The notes under the pieces: generated by a model
The model's database searches: none
Told to the model about the DNA's origin: nothing
Seen by the model: only the letters and a program-made list of their open reading frames with translations
Assembly: GCA_023382455.1 (NCBI GenBank)
Contig: JAHDVX010000003.1
Coordinates: 23,497-87,496, forward strand
Length of the DNA stretch: 64,000 nucleotides
Direction of reading: 5' to 3'
Source: Flavobacteriales bacterium
GTDB taxonomy: Bacteria > Bacteroidota > Bacteroidia > Flavobacteriales_F > PHOS-HE28
Program-made: the position numbers and the translations under genes
Shown here: piece after piece, positions 25,074-33,839 of the stretch
Layout of the letters: the number at the start of each line of letters is the position of its first letter
How positions within the stretch are numbered: position 1 is the first letter of the stretch

Positions 25074-27584
25074 ATGCGGCGTTCCCTCCTCCTGCTCCTC
25101 CTCTTCGTGCCCTTCCTCCTGGCGGCCCAAACGGCCACGGTATCCGGCACGGTCCGCGATGACGAGAACCGGCCCTTGCCCGACGCCAGCATCGCCGTGG
25201 CCGGCCAAGGGGCCACCTCTTCCGGGGCCAATGGCGGCTATTCCATCACCGTGCCGGCGGAACAGGAGATCGTGCTGCGCTTCGCCTATCCCGGCGCAGA
25301 GACGGTGGAGCGCACCCTGCAGCTCCGGGCCGGCGAGCAGCGGGCGCTGGACGTGGTGATCCGCTCCAGCACCATCGGCACCGTCACCGTTACCGACGAC
25401 CGCCTCCGCGATGCCGGGCTGGACAAGCTCAACGCCCGCACCTCCCACTTCCAGCCCTCGCTGGGCGATGTGAACAGCCTGCTGCAAGGCAGCCTCGGGG
25501 TGATGACGCGCAACGAGCTGAGCAGCGGCTACAACGTGCGCGGCGGCAACTTCGATGAGAACCTCGTGTACGTGAACGGCATCGAGGTGTACCGTCCTTT
25601 CCTGGTGCGCAGCGGCCAGCAGGAGGGCCTCAGCTTCCCCAATCCGGACATGATCGAGCGGATCCACTTCAGCGCCGGGGGCTGGGAAGCACGCCACGGC
25701 GACAAGCTGAGCAGCGTGCTGGACATCACCTACAAGCGCCCGCGCGAGTTCGATGCCATCGCCAGCGCCAGCCTCATGGGCGGCTCCGTCACCGTGGGCA
25801 GCGCCATGGCCCACCAGCGGCTGCGCCAGATCACCGGCTTCCGCTACCGCACCCTCAGCACCCTGCTCAAGGGGCTCGATACCCAAGGCGAGTACGTGCC
25901 CACCTACACCGACCTGCAGAGCTATTGGACCTACGACCTCAGCGACAAGGTGGAGCTCGGCTTCCTCGGCCTCTATTCCCGCAACCGCTATGATGTGGTG
26001 CCGCAGGACCGCGAGACCGAGCTGGGCAACTTCAACCAGGCGCTGCGCTACACCGTCTACTTCGAAGGCCAGGAACGCACCGCCTACGAGACCGTCTCCG
26101 GCGCGCTCAGCCTCACCGCCCGCCCCTCGCGCAGCACGGTGCTGAAGTTCACCGGCAGCCTCTTCAACACCTACGAGACCGAGCGGATGGACATCCTGGG
26201 CGAGTACCGCCTGGGCGAGCTGGACCGCAACCTGGCCAGCGAGCAGTTCGGCGAAGTGGTGCGCGACCTGGGCATCGGCGCCTACCTGGACCATGCCCGC
26301 AATAGCCTGGAGGCCACCGTGCTGAGCGCAACGCACACCGGTTCCTGGTTCCATGGCGAAGGAAAGAGCCTGCAGTGGGGCCTGGAGGCGCGGAGCGAGC
26401 AGATCAACGACCGCCTGAGCGAATGGTACATGGTGGACAGCGCCGGCTACAGCATCCCCCAGGGCAACAACGGGCTGCTGGAGCTGAACACCAGCGTGAA
26501 GACCCGGATCGACCTGGAGAGCGTGCGCACCTCCGCCTACGTGCAGCACGCCTGGGAATGGAAGACCGGCCGCGACCGCTCCTGGGCGCTGGTGACCGGC
26601 GTGCGCGGGCAGCATTGGAGCTACAACGGCGAAACGGTGATCAGCCCGCGCGTGCGGCTGGCCTACCACCCCGGCTGGCGCAAGGTGGTGGCCCCCGGCG
26701 ACACCGTGCCGCGCGACTACAGCTTCTGGCTCGCTTCCGGCGTGTACTTCCAGCCGCCCTTCTACCGGGAGCTGCGCGACTTCAACGGCCTGCTGAACCC
26801 CGAGGTGAAGGCCCAGCGCAGCCTCCACTTCATCCTGGGCATGGACAGGCAGTTCACCATCTGGGACCGGCCGTTCAAGCTCTCCGCCGAGGCCTACTAC
26901 AAGGCCCTGAGCAGCCTGAACACCTACGAGCTGGACAACGTGCGCATCCGCTACTACGCCAACAACAACGCCAGCGGCTACGCCACCGGCATCGACATGA
27001 AGCTCAATGGCGAGTTCATCAAGGGGGTGGAGTCCTGGGCGGCCCTCTCGGTGATGCAGACCATGGAGGATGTGGAGGGCGACTTCTACTACCACTACTA
27101 CAACAAGGACGGCGAGCGCACCGATGGCGCCGAGACCGTGGACCGCACCCCCGTGGACAGCATGCGCGTGGAAGCCGGCCACATCCCCCGCCCCACGGAC
27201 CAACGCGTGAACTTCGCCCTGTTCTTCCAGGACGAAATGCCACGCTGGCCCACGTTCAAGGTGCACCTCAACCTGCTCTTCGGCACCAGCCTGCCCTACG
27301 GCCCACCCAACGAGACGCGCTTTGCCGATACGCTCCGCACCAGCCTGTACCGCCGGGTGGACATCGGGTTCAGCAAGCAGCTGCTCGGCGCCCCGGGCCA
27401 GGAGAAAACCGGGGTGCTCCGCCACGTGAAGGACCTCTGGGTCTCGCTGGAGGTGTTCAACCTGATCAACCTGAACAACACGGTGGACTACACCTGGGTG
27501 CAGGATGTGCAGGGCCGCTACTACGGCATCCCGGAGTTCCTTACGCCCCGCCGGATCAACGTGAAGCTGATCGCCCGTTTCTGA
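25074..27584 (+). CDS. TonB-dependent outer-membrane receptor
   Basis: An 836-residue importer. A signal peptide (about residues 1-20, LLFVPFLLAAQ) is followed by a carboxypeptidase-regulatory-like extension (TVSGTVRDDENRPLPDASIAV, about residues 22-100), a plug (LLQGSLGVMTRNELSSGYNVRGG, about residues 138-160) and a 22-strand barrel rich in aromatic strand ends, closing with RRINVKLIARF. The closing aromatic residue is the outer-membrane targeting signal. No SusD-like partner is next to it, so it is not a classical glycan Sus pair; the ligand is unknown. The following gene is a small lipoprotein. Confidence 0.9.
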   Translation: MRRSLLLLLLFVPFLLAAQTATVSGTVRDDENRPLPDASIAVAGQGATSSGANGGYSITVPAEQEIVLRFAYPGAETVERTLQLRAGEQRALDVVIRSSTIGTVTVTDDRLRDAGLDKLNARTSHFQPSLGDVNSLLQGSLGVMTRNELSSGYNVRGGNFDENLVYVNGIEVYRPFLVRSGQQEGLSFPNPDMIERIHFSAGGWEARHGDKLSSVLDITYKRPREFDAIASASLMGGSVTVGSAMAHQRLRQITGFRYRTLSTLLKGLDTQGEYVPTYTDLQSYWTYDLSDKVELGFLGLYSRNRYDVVPQDRETELGNFNQALRYTVYFEGQERTAYETVSGALSLTARPSRSTVLKFTGSLFNTYETERMDILGEYRLGELDRNLASEQFGEVVRDLGIGAYLDHARNSLEATVLSATHTGSWFHGEGKSLQWGLEARSEQINDRLSEWYMVDSAGYSIPQGNNGLLELNTSVKTRIDLESVRTSAYVQHAWEWKTGRDRSWALVTGVRGQHWSYNGETVISPRVRLAYHPGWRKVVAPGDTVPRDYSFWLASGVYFQPPFYRELRDFNGLLNPEVKAQRSLHFILGMDRQFTIWDRPFKLSAEAYYKALSSLNTYELDNVRIRYYANNNASGYATGIDMKLNGEFIKGVESWAALSVMQTMEDVEGDFYYHYYNKDGERTDGAETVDRTPVDSMRVEAGHIPRPTDQRVNFALFFQDEMPRWPTFKVHLNLLFGTSLPYGPPNETRFADTLRTSLYRRVDIGFSKQLLGAPGQEKTGVLRHVKDLWVSLEVFNLINLNNTVDYTWVQDVQGRYYGIPEFLTPRRINVKLIARF

Positions 27585-27633
27585 TCAGGTCCGGGGGCCA
27601 GCGATGCCACATTGAACATTTATCTTGCGATCC

Positions 27634-28020
27634 ATGAACCGCGCGTCCCTCCTGCTCGCCGCCCTCCTGCTCCTGGCCGCCTGCTCCACCCATCGCCACG
27701 TGGCCAGCAAACACGCCAACGGGAGGCCCGAAGTGGTGCTCTTCTTGAAGGGCAAGGGCGAGGCGGCGGAGAAAGTGATGGAGAAGGTGTACTACCCCAA
27801 CGGCCAGCTGGACTACGTGGGCCATTTCCTCCATGGCAAGGAGCATGGCGAGTGGAACTACTTCTACGAGGACGGAACACGCAAGTACACCGAGCACTGG
27901 GCCGATGGATTGGAGGAAGGCGTGCAGATCGAATACGCCCCCGACGGCCAGGTGTACATGGAGAAGTACTACGAGAAGGGCCGCCTGGTACGGACGGTGG
28001 ACAAGGCCAAGGGCCAGTAA
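27634..28020 (+). CDS. MORN-repeat-like lipoprotein
   Basis: A 128-residue protein with a lipoprotein signal (LLLLAACSTHRH, cysteine near residue 18). Repeated motifs of the type YYPNGQLDYVGHF, YEDGTRKYTEHW and YAPDGQVYMEKY follow at about 22-residue spacing, matching the MORN-variant/YwqK repeat family. The ATG at 27634 is 49 bases after the TonB receptor stop and follows a TTATCTTGCG box. Such proteins are often labelled antitoxin-like (YwqK), but no partner toxin is visible here, so a structural envelope role is as likely. Confidence 0.72.
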   Translation: MNRASLLLAALLLLAACSTHRHVASKHANGRPEVVLFLKGKGEAAEKVMEKVYYPNGQLDYVGHFLHGKEHGEWNYFYEDGTRKYTEHWADGLEEGVQIEYAPDGQVYMEKYYEKGRLVRTVDKAKGQ

Positions 28021-28066
28021 CGGAACCCGCCTCCCCCCATTGATGGTCATTTCCGGCTGAGGCCGG

Positions 28067-28073
28067 TACTTTG
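28067..28073 (+). promoter_or_regulatory. TACTTTG promoter-like box four bases before a start codon
   Basis: The box TACTTTG is followed by CGGC and then ATG at 28078. It matches the Bacteroidota -7 box apart from one fewer base in the spacer (TA-N-TTTG). If used, transcription would begin at or inside the start codon. Confidence 0.35.
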
Positions 28074-28077
28074 CGGC

Positions 28078-28560
28078 ATGCCTTCCCAACCCCCCACATC
28101 GATCCTGCTGGTCTGCCTGGGCAACATCTGCCGGTCGCCCATGGCTGAAGGCCTGCTCCGCGACAGGGCGAAGCGCCGCGGCATCCAGGTGCGCACGGAT
28201 TCCGCCGGCACCGGTGATTCCCACCTGGGCCAGGCGCCGGACCCGCGTGCACAGGCCGAGATGCGCAGGTACAGCATCGATATCAGCGACCTCCGGGCCC
28301 GGCAATTCGTACGCGCCGATTTTGAACGCTTCGACCTGCTCCTGGCCATGGACCACCACAATCTGAAGGACATGCTCCGGCAAGTGCCCTCGGAAAAATT
28401 GGCGCCCAAGGCGAAGCTGATGATGGACTGGTCGCCGGACCGCCCCGGCACCGACGTGCCCGACCCCTGGTATGGCGGGCCGGAGGGCTTCGGGGACGTG
28501 TTCGCCATGCTGGAAAAGGCCGTGGACGCCCTCCTGGATGACCTTGCCCATGGCCGGTAG
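28078..28560 (+). CDS. Low-molecular-weight protein tyrosine phosphatase
   Basis: A 160-residue enzyme that removes phosphate from phosphotyrosine. The P-loop CLGNICRS is at residues 13-20 (nucleophile Cys13, Arg19) and the general acid Asp lies in VPDPWYGG (Asp128). Both agree with the CX5R(S/T) and DP signatures of the family, and the length is normal. Its last 11 bases overlap the next gene (methylase), so the two are translated from one message. In Bacteroidota this pairing is common but the biological link is not established. Confidence 0.92.
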   Translation: MPSQPPTSILLVCLGNICRSPMAEGLLRDRAKRRGIQVRTDSAGTGDSHLGQAPDPRAQAEMRRYSIDISDLRARQFVRADFERFDLLLAMDHHNLKDMLRQVPSEKLAPKAKLMMDWSPDRPGTDVPDPWYGGPEGFGDVFAMLEKAVDALLDDLAHGR

Positions 28561-29263
28561 TGGCAAGCTCTTCCTGCTCCCGGTTTGGCTGGGGGAAAGC
28601 GGCGGCACGGAACTGCTCCCGCCGGCGAACATCGCCCTCGCGGAACGTTTGACCCTCTTCTTCTGCGAGCAGGAACGCACCGCCCGGCGCATGCTGCGGC
28701 GCATGTCCGCGACCATCGACCTGGGTGCCGTGGAGCTGCATGTGCTGGACAAGGACACCGATGCGGCCACGCTTTCGGCCATGGCGGAACTGTTGGGCAC
28801 ACGCGATGCGGCCATCCTCAGCGAGGCGGGCATGCCCTGCATCGCCGATCCGGGGGCGCGCCTGGTGGCCGAGGCCCATCGCCGCGGAGTACAGGTGGTG
28901 CCGTTGTCCGGTCCTTCATCCCTGTTGCTGGCCTTGGCCGCCTCCGGCATGAACGGCCAGCGCTTCACATTCCACGGCTACCTGCCGCGCGAGGCCGCTG
29001 CGAGAAAGCAGCAGATCAGGAAGGTGGAGCACCAATCGCAGCAGGAAGCGGCGGCCCAGCTCTTCATTGAGACGCCCTACCGCAACGATGCCCTGCTGGC
29101 CGACCTGCTCGCTCAATGCAACGGCTCCACCCGCCTCTGCCTGGCCATCGACCTGGACCAGCCCGGCGGAAGCGTGTCCACCCGAACGGTGGCCCAGTGG
29201 CGGAAGGCCGTGCCGGTCCTGGGAAAGAGACCGTGCGTCTTCATCATTCAGGTAGGGGCGTGA
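28550..29263 (+). CDS. RsmI-like SAM-dependent methyltransferase
   Basis: A 237-residue tetrapyrrole-methylase-fold protein. The conserved SEAGMPCIADPGARLV segment (about residues 89-104) and VVPLSGPSSLLLALAASGMNGQ (about residues 113-134) match RsmI-type proteins, which 2'-O-methylate C1402 of 16S rRNA. It is shorter than E. coli RsmI and lacks the TPIGNLED opening, belonging to the divergent Bacteroidota branch, so the rRNA target is by similarity only. The ATG at 28550 is inside the phosphatase gene; upstream in-frame codons give no family sequence. Confidence 0.8.
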   Translation: MAGSGKLFLLPVWLGESGGTELLPPANIALAERLTLFFCEQERTARRMLRRMSATIDLGAVELHVLDKDTDAATLSAMAELLGTRDAAILSEAGMPCIADPGARLVAEAHRRGVQVVPLSGPSSLLLALAASGMNGQRFTFHGYLPREAAARKQQIRKVEHQSQQEAAAQLFIETPYRNDALLADLLAQCNGSTRLCLAIDLDQPGGSVSTRTVAQWRKAVPVLGKRPCVFIIQVGA

Positions 29264-29332
29264 GGCCTTCCCCCAGTGGGCATGCCATGCAGCGCCCGGA
29301 TGGCGAACTTTGCGGCCAAAGCAGATCAGCCC

Positions 29333-30103
29333 ATGGACGAAGGATACGTACGCACCCAGGTCTCGGACGGCATCGCCACCGTCACTTTCCATCACCCCAA
29401 GAGCAACAGCCTCCCCGGAACGGTGCTCGCCGATCTGGCCACGGCCATCGAACGGGCCGGTGCCGATCCCGGTGTGCGGGTGATCGTGATGCGCAGCGAT
29501 GGTGACAAGGCCTTCTGTGCCGGGGCCAGCTTCGACGAGCTGACGGCCATTGACAGCGCGGAGCGGGGCCTGGCCTTCTTCAGCGGGTTCGCGCACGTGA
29601 TCAATGCCATCCGCCGCGCGCCCTGCTTCGTGCTGGGGCGTGTGCAGGCCAAGGCGGTCGGCGGCGGCGTGGGGCTTGCTGCCGCCGTGGATGTGTGCTA
29701 TGCACATGAAAGTGCCTCGGTGCGGCTGAGCGAGCTGGCGGTGGGCATCGGCCCCTTCGTGGTGGGCCCGGCCGTGGAGCGGAAGGTGGGCCGCAGCGCC
29801 TTCGGTCTGATGAGCACCACCCCGGCCACCTGGCGCACGGCCCATTGGGCCGAACAGCACGGCCTGTACGCGGCCCTCTATAGCTCCGTGGCGGAGCTGG
29901 ATGCCGCGGTGGAAGCCCATGCCCGTGAACTGGCCGCCTACAGCCCGGAGGCCATGGCCGAGCTCAAGCGGGTCATGTGGCAGGGTACCGGGGATTGGGA
30001 CACCCTCTTGGCGGAACGGGCCGCGGTGAGCGGAAGGCTGGTGCTGTCCACATTCACCCGTAACGCCATCGCGGAGTTCAAGCGCAAGGCGGCCATGCGC
30101 TGA
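29333..30103 (+). CDS. Enoyl-CoA hydratase/isomerase-family protein (crotonase fold)
   Basis: A 256-residue crotonase-fold enzyme. The oxyanion-hole segment FCAGASFDEL (about residues 62-71) and GGGVGLAAAVDV (about residues 113-124) match the family. At the usual two catalytic glutamate positions, the first (in GGGCELA) is replaced by glycine, while the second is kept in SELAVGIGPF (about residue 140). This pattern resembles methylglutaconyl-CoA hydratase-like or isomerase-like members rather than classical hydratases. The ATG at 29333 starts just before the first strand; earlier ATGs at 29276 and 29300 are possible. No beta-oxidation partners adjoin it. Confidence 0.85.
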   Translation: MDEGYVRTQVSDGIATVTFHHPKSNSLPGTVLADLATAIERAGADPGVRVIVMRSDGDKAFCAGASFDELTAIDSAERGLAFFSGFAHVINAIRRAPCFVLGRVQAKAVGGGVGLAAAVDVCYAHESASVRLSELAVGIGPFVVGPAVERKVGRSAFGLMSTTPATWRTAHWAEQHGLYAALYSSVAELDAAVEAHARELAAYSPEAMAELKRVMWQGTGDWDTLLAERAAVSGRLVLSTFTRNAIAEFKRKAAMR

Positions 30104-30107
30104 CCTG

Positions 30108-30268
30108 GAGCCTGTTCGGAAACACGTGGGCGATGGCCCGGGAGTCCATGTTTCGTACAGGCGAAGCGTGGAAGTCATCACGTAGCGGTGTCCACGGGAT
30201 CATCGTCCGGCTGGGCACGGGAGGAATAGAGGTCCGGGGCCGCGTTTGAGTTAATCCCAAACAGGTTC
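30108..30268. repeat. About 160-bp palindromic intergenic element, copy A
   Basis: Homologous to the element at 43904-44067 (opposite orientation). The two can be laid over each other almost without gaps, with ends GAGCCTGTTCGG / AATCCCAAACAGG here and a central 18 bases (30181-30198, CGTAGCGGTGTCCACGGG) differing from the other copy at one position. The centre is equidistant from both ends (73 and 70 bases). It fills most of the gap between the crotonase and phosphatase genes. There is no open frame in it with protein-like composition. Confidence 0.65.
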
Positions 30269-30321
30269 TTCGCCGCCCGGCAACTTGCCCGGGTGGCTTT
30301 GCGTATAACGCGTGCCTGTGC

Positions 30322-31812
30322 ATGGACGCACAGGCCGCATTCGCCGTGAAACTGCCCACCGCCACCGCTTCCCGCAAGGTGATGTACATGCTCTACGGGG
30401 CGGCCTTGGCCATCGGTGTCGCTCTCATCGTGCATTCCCATCGGGAGTACCGCGAAGCCCTTCTGCAGCAGGCCATGGCGCGCTCGGCCGGTGTCACCGG
30501 AACGCTGTCCGCCCAGATGAACGGTGCGCGCATCACCCGGCTGATGGAGAAGTACGACTCGCGCGGCATGCTGATCCGCAGCACGCAGGATGCCTGGTAC
30601 TACGTGGAGCACGGCACCTTGCGCAAAAGCGCCCAGGCAGCCGGGCTGGAACTGCCCTTGACCGCCGTGGCCTACGACAGGCTGAAACAGGAACTCCAGG
30701 TGGTGGTCACCTCCGCCGATAAGCCCGCCCTGCGCGACACCTATGCCGGGCCCGGCACCGCGGAGATCCAACGCTTCCTGGGCCATGGCGATGCGCCGCC
30801 GCTCCGGTTCACCACGGGAGATGAGGTCATCACCGTGGATGCCGTGCGCGACCCGGCCGGGAAGATCACCGGGGCCTTGGTGGCAAGAACGCCCATGGCC
30901 ACCTTGGAAAGTGCCGCGCGTGCAGGCCTGCTGCGCGATGTGGCCATCGCCGCCCTGATCTATGCCTTGGTCGGCGCCTTGCTTTTCCGGCGGGTGGGCC
31001 GCCTGGTGCGCAAGCAGGAAACGGATCACCGGGACCTGCAGGAGCGCCATGAAGACATCACCCACAGCATCTCCTACGCGGAGAAGATCCAATCTGCGCT
31101 GGTCCCTTCCGCCGACAAGTACGGCGAGCTGTTCGACGACTTCTTCGTGCTCAACCGCCCGCGCGACGTGGTAAGCGGCGACTTCCATTGGTACCACCGC
31201 CTGGATGAGCACATCGGCCTGGTGGCCGCAGCCGATTGCACCGGCCACGGCGTCCCGGGCGCCATGATGGCGGCGATCGCCTGCTCGTTACTGAATGACC
31301 TGGGCCGTGAGATGGGCGATCGGGACCCGGCCACCCTGCTCGCCGAACTGAACCGCCGGATGGTGCGCAACCTGCATCAGGAAGGCCGACGCACCGGGGC
31401 AGGGGATGGCATGGACATCGCGCTTTGCCGGGTGGACCGCCGCAAGCGCGATATCCTGTTCGCCGGTGCCTTCCGCCCATTGTACTGGATGCACGAGGGC
31501 CGGCTGCAAGTGATCAACGGCGACCGCAAGCCGGTGGGCGGCTCGCAGTACGGCAGCGAGCGCTCCTTTACCCTGCACCGCATCACCTACGCCGAGGGGG
31601 ACCGCATCTACCTGTTCAGCGACGGCATTGTCGACCAGTTCGGCGGACCGGAGAAACGCAAGTTCATGGCCACGCGCCTCGGCGAAGTACTGGAAGACAT
31701 CCAGCGCATGCCCATGGCCATGCAGGCCGATGCGCTGGAGCGTGCCTTCCTCGACTGGAAGGGTGCGCAGCCCCAGGTGGACGACGTCTGTGTGCTCGGC
31801 ATCGCCGTATAA
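30322..31812 (+). CDS. Membrane-bound SpoIIE-type serine phosphatase
   Basis: A 496-residue protein with two membrane helices (about residues 21-39 and 195-215) around an extracytoplasmic sensor region, then a coiled stretch and a SpoIIE/PP2C-type phosphatase domain. Metal-binding aspartates are seen in VVSGDFHWYH (about residue 284), AAADCTGHGVPGAMM (about residue 304), and in LFSDGIVDQFGG and VDDVCVLGI near the end. Such proteins dephosphorylate partner-switching proteins, often controlling anti-sigma factors. No anti-sigma partner is next to it. The ATG at 30322 is used; it follows palindromic element A by 53 bases. Confidence 0.88.
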   Translation: MDAQAAFAVKLPTATASRKVMYMLYGAALAIGVALIVHSHREYREALLQQAMARSAGVTGTLSAQMNGARITRLMEKYDSRGMLIRSTQDAWYYVEHGTLRKSAQAAGLELPLTAVAYDRLKQELQVVVTSADKPALRDTYAGPGTAEIQRFLGHGDAPPLRFTTGDEVITVDAVRDPAGKITGALVARTPMATLESAARAGLLRDVAIAALIYALVGALLFRRVGRLVRKQETDHRDLQERHEDITHSISYAEKIQSALVPSADKYGELFDDFFVLNRPRDVVSGDFHWYHRLDEHIGLVAAADCTGHGVPGAMMAAIACSLLNDLGREMGDRDPATLLAELNRRMVRNLHQEGRRTGAGDGMDIALCRVDRRKRDILFAGAFRPLYWMHEGRLQVINGDRKPVGGSQYGSERSFTLHRITYAEGDRIYLFSDGIVDQFGGPEKRKFMATRLGEVLEDIQRMPMAMQADALERAFLDWKGAQPQVDDVCVLGIAV

Positions 31813-31883
31813 CCGGCTGCAGGTCGTCTTTTCCAGGCATCCGGTTGTTGCCTTGCTGCTCGGCGTGCAAGCCCCTATCCTTC

Positions 31884-31891
31884 TATATTTG
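31884..31891 (+). promoter_or_regulatory. Candidate -7 promoter box TATATTTG
   Basis: An exact TAnnTTTG match, the Bacteroidota primary sigma -7 consensus, 38 bases before the DUF349 gene start. No clear TTG was seen at the matching -33 position. Confidence 0.5.
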
Positions 31892-31929
31892 GTCGCTCAT
31901 TCCCGGCGCATGTCCGGTATCCCGAAAGC

Positions 31930-33780
31930 ATGGCAACGAAAAGCGAGTTGATCGCCCGCATGGAGGAACTGCTCCAGCAACCCGAGGTGGAACAGGCAGC
32001 TGAAGCAGTGGACGCCCTCAAGGAGACCTATGAAGGCCTGGTGGCCGCCGAGAAGGCGGAAGCCGAGGCCCGGGCTGCCGAAGAAGCACACCAGGCCGAG
32101 GCCGCTGTGGAAGAGCCCGCAACGGAGCAGGTGGGCCCGCCGCCTGCCGCCGAACCCAAGGTGCCCCACCAGCCCATCGAATCGGCGCCGCTGGCCGATG
32201 AGGACGACAAGAAGTTCAAGCAGCTGCTGGATGCCTTCAACACCAAGGTGAACGACATCCGCCGCAAGCGCCAGAAGGAGGAGAACGACAACCTGGAGGC
32301 CAAGCATCGCCTGATGGCCGAGTTGCGCGAGCTGATCGCCAATGAGGAGAACATCGGCAATGCCTTCCACCGGTTCAATGAGATCGGTGAACTGTGGAGG
32401 AACATCGGCGCCATTCCCCAGCAGAGCTACCGCGAGCTGCAGCACGAATACAGCCAGCTTCGCGAGGAGTTCTTCTACCACATCCGCATCTACAAGGAGC
32501 TGCGCGACCATGACCTGCGCAAGAACACCGCGCTGAAGCAGGCCCTGATAGCGGACATGGAGGCCGTGCAACGGGTGGACAGCGTGCGCGAGGCCGAGCA
32601 ATTGGTGAAGGAGTACCAGGACAAATGGCACCAGGTGGGCCCGGTGGTCCGTGAGGAACGTGAGGCTATCAGCGAGGCGTTCTGGAACGCCACGCGCCAG
32701 GTATACGACCGGATCAACGAACACTACAAGGCACGCCGCGCGGAGCATGAGGCCAACCTGGCTTCCAAGCAAGCCCTGGTGGAGAAGGCCCTGGAGCTGG
32801 TGAAGCAGGTGGAACAGGCCGAGCCGGCCGGCACCAACGAGTGGAAGGCCCTGACCGACCAGGTGTTGGAATTGCAGAACGCCTGGAAGAGCATCGGCTT
32901 CGCCACCAAGAAGGACAATGAGCGCGTATGGCGGGAATTCAGGGATGCCTGCAACGCCTTCTTCGAGAAGAAGAACGCGCACTACACCTCGCTCAAGGAC
33001 CGCTTCAAGGCCATTCGCGAAAAGAAGGAAGCCCTGATCGCGGCCGCGGAGGAGCTGAAGGGAAGCACCGCCTGGCGCCAAACGGCGGACAAGCTGAAGG
33101 CCTTGCAGCAGCAGTGGAAAGAGGCGGGCCACGCCGGCCAGAGGGATGAGCACAAGCTGTGGACACGCTTCCGTGCCGCATGCGACGCCTTCTTCCAGGC
33201 CCGAAGCGCGTCCTTCGAGCAACAGGATGCCGAGCAGGCCCAGCATGTGCAGGCCAAGGAGGCCCTGATCAAGGAGATCGATGCCTTCACCCTCACCGGC
33301 GACCGCCACGCGGACATGGAGGCCCTGAAGGCCTTCAGTACACGCTGGCTCAATGGAGGCCGCGTATCTCCCAAGCAGTACGACCGCCTGAGCGCGCAGT
33401 ACAGGGCGGCGCTGGACAAGCAATACGGCCAGTTGCGCCTGAACGACGGCGAGCGGCGCAAGCTTTCATTCCAAAGTCGCCTGCAGGACCTGGCCTCCGC
33501 GCCGGACGGCAAGGAGCGCATCGAGCGCGAGTGCCGGCTGGTGAAGCGCAAGATCGAGGAGGTGGAGGCGGAGATCAGGCAGAGCGAGGAGAACATGGGC
33601 AAGTTCAGCTTCAAGAGCGCAGCGGGCGAGGCGATGAAGAAGGAGATGGAGAAAAGCATCCACCGCATGCGTCAGGAGATCGAGCGGCTACAGGCCCAGT
33701 ACAAACAACTGCGCACTGAGTTGCGGGCATCTGCCACAGCAGTGGAGACCAGCACCGCCGCCGACGAGCAAGGCAAGTAA
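31930..33780 (+). CDS. DUF349 domain-containing coiled protein
   Basis: A 616-residue protein, highly charged and rich in Glu, Lys, Gln and Ala, probably a long helical rod in the cytoplasm. Several DUF349 units are visible through repeated W-containing helices (WRNIGAIP near residue 157, WHQVGPV near 233, WKSIGFA near 319, WKEAGHAG near 397), each about 75-85 residues apart. DUF349 proteins are common in Bacteroidota and cyanobacteria and have no assigned activity. No signal peptide is present. It has its own TATATTTG box and is followed after 59 bases by mscL. Confidence 0.85.
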   Translation: MATKSELIARMEELLQQPEVEQAAEAVDALKETYEGLVAAEKAEAEARAAEEAHQAEAAVEEPATEQVGPPPAAEPKVPHQPIESAPLADEDDKKFKQLLDAFNTKVNDIRRKRQKEENDNLEAKHRLMAELRELIANEENIGNAFHRFNEIGELWRNIGAIPQQSYRELQHEYSQLREEFFYHIRIYKELRDHDLRKNTALKQALIADMEAVQRVDSVREAEQLVKEYQDKWHQVGPVVREEREAISEAFWNATRQVYDRINEHYKARRAEHEANLASKQALVEKALELVKQVEQAEPAGTNEWKALTDQVLELQNAWKSIGFATKKDNERVWREFRDACNAFFEKKNAHYTSLKDRFKAIREKKEALIAAAEELKGSTAWRQTADKLKALQQQWKEAGHAGQRDEHKLWTRFRAACDAFFQARSASFEQQDAEQAQHVQAKEALIKEIDAFTLTGDRHADMEALKAFSTRWLNGGRVSPKQYDRLSAQYRAALDKQYGQLRLNDGERRKLSFQSRLQDLASAPDGKERIERECRLVKRKIEEVEAEIRQSEENMGKFSFKSAAGEAMKKEMEKSIHRMRQEIERLQAQYKQLRTELRASATAVETSTAADEQGK

Positions 33781-33839
33781 TCCCCGTGTGTCCCGGAGGC
33801 ACACCGCTGTTTGTTCAACCCCAACCAAAACCACGTAGC

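Noticed and set aside
25041..27425. A 794-codon minus-strand open frame across the TonB receptor
   Set aside because: Low-complexity Val/His/Ala/Gly composition and no family motif; the receptor on the plus strand is complete.
27634..28020. MORN-type lipoprotein as the antitoxin of a toxin-antitoxin pair
   Set aside because: The family label exists, but no candidate toxin lies beside it and it carries a lipoprotein signal, so an envelope role is more likely.
28078..29263. Phosphatase plus methylase pair as a defence system
   Set aside because: Both are ordinary housekeeping families that often sit together in Bacteroidota; there is no nuclease, helicase or sensor gene nearby.
30322..31812. 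SpoIIE-type phosphatase as part of a stressosome or gas-vesicle-like system
   Set aside because: No anti-sigma, STAS or Rsb-type partners are present in the neighbouring genes.
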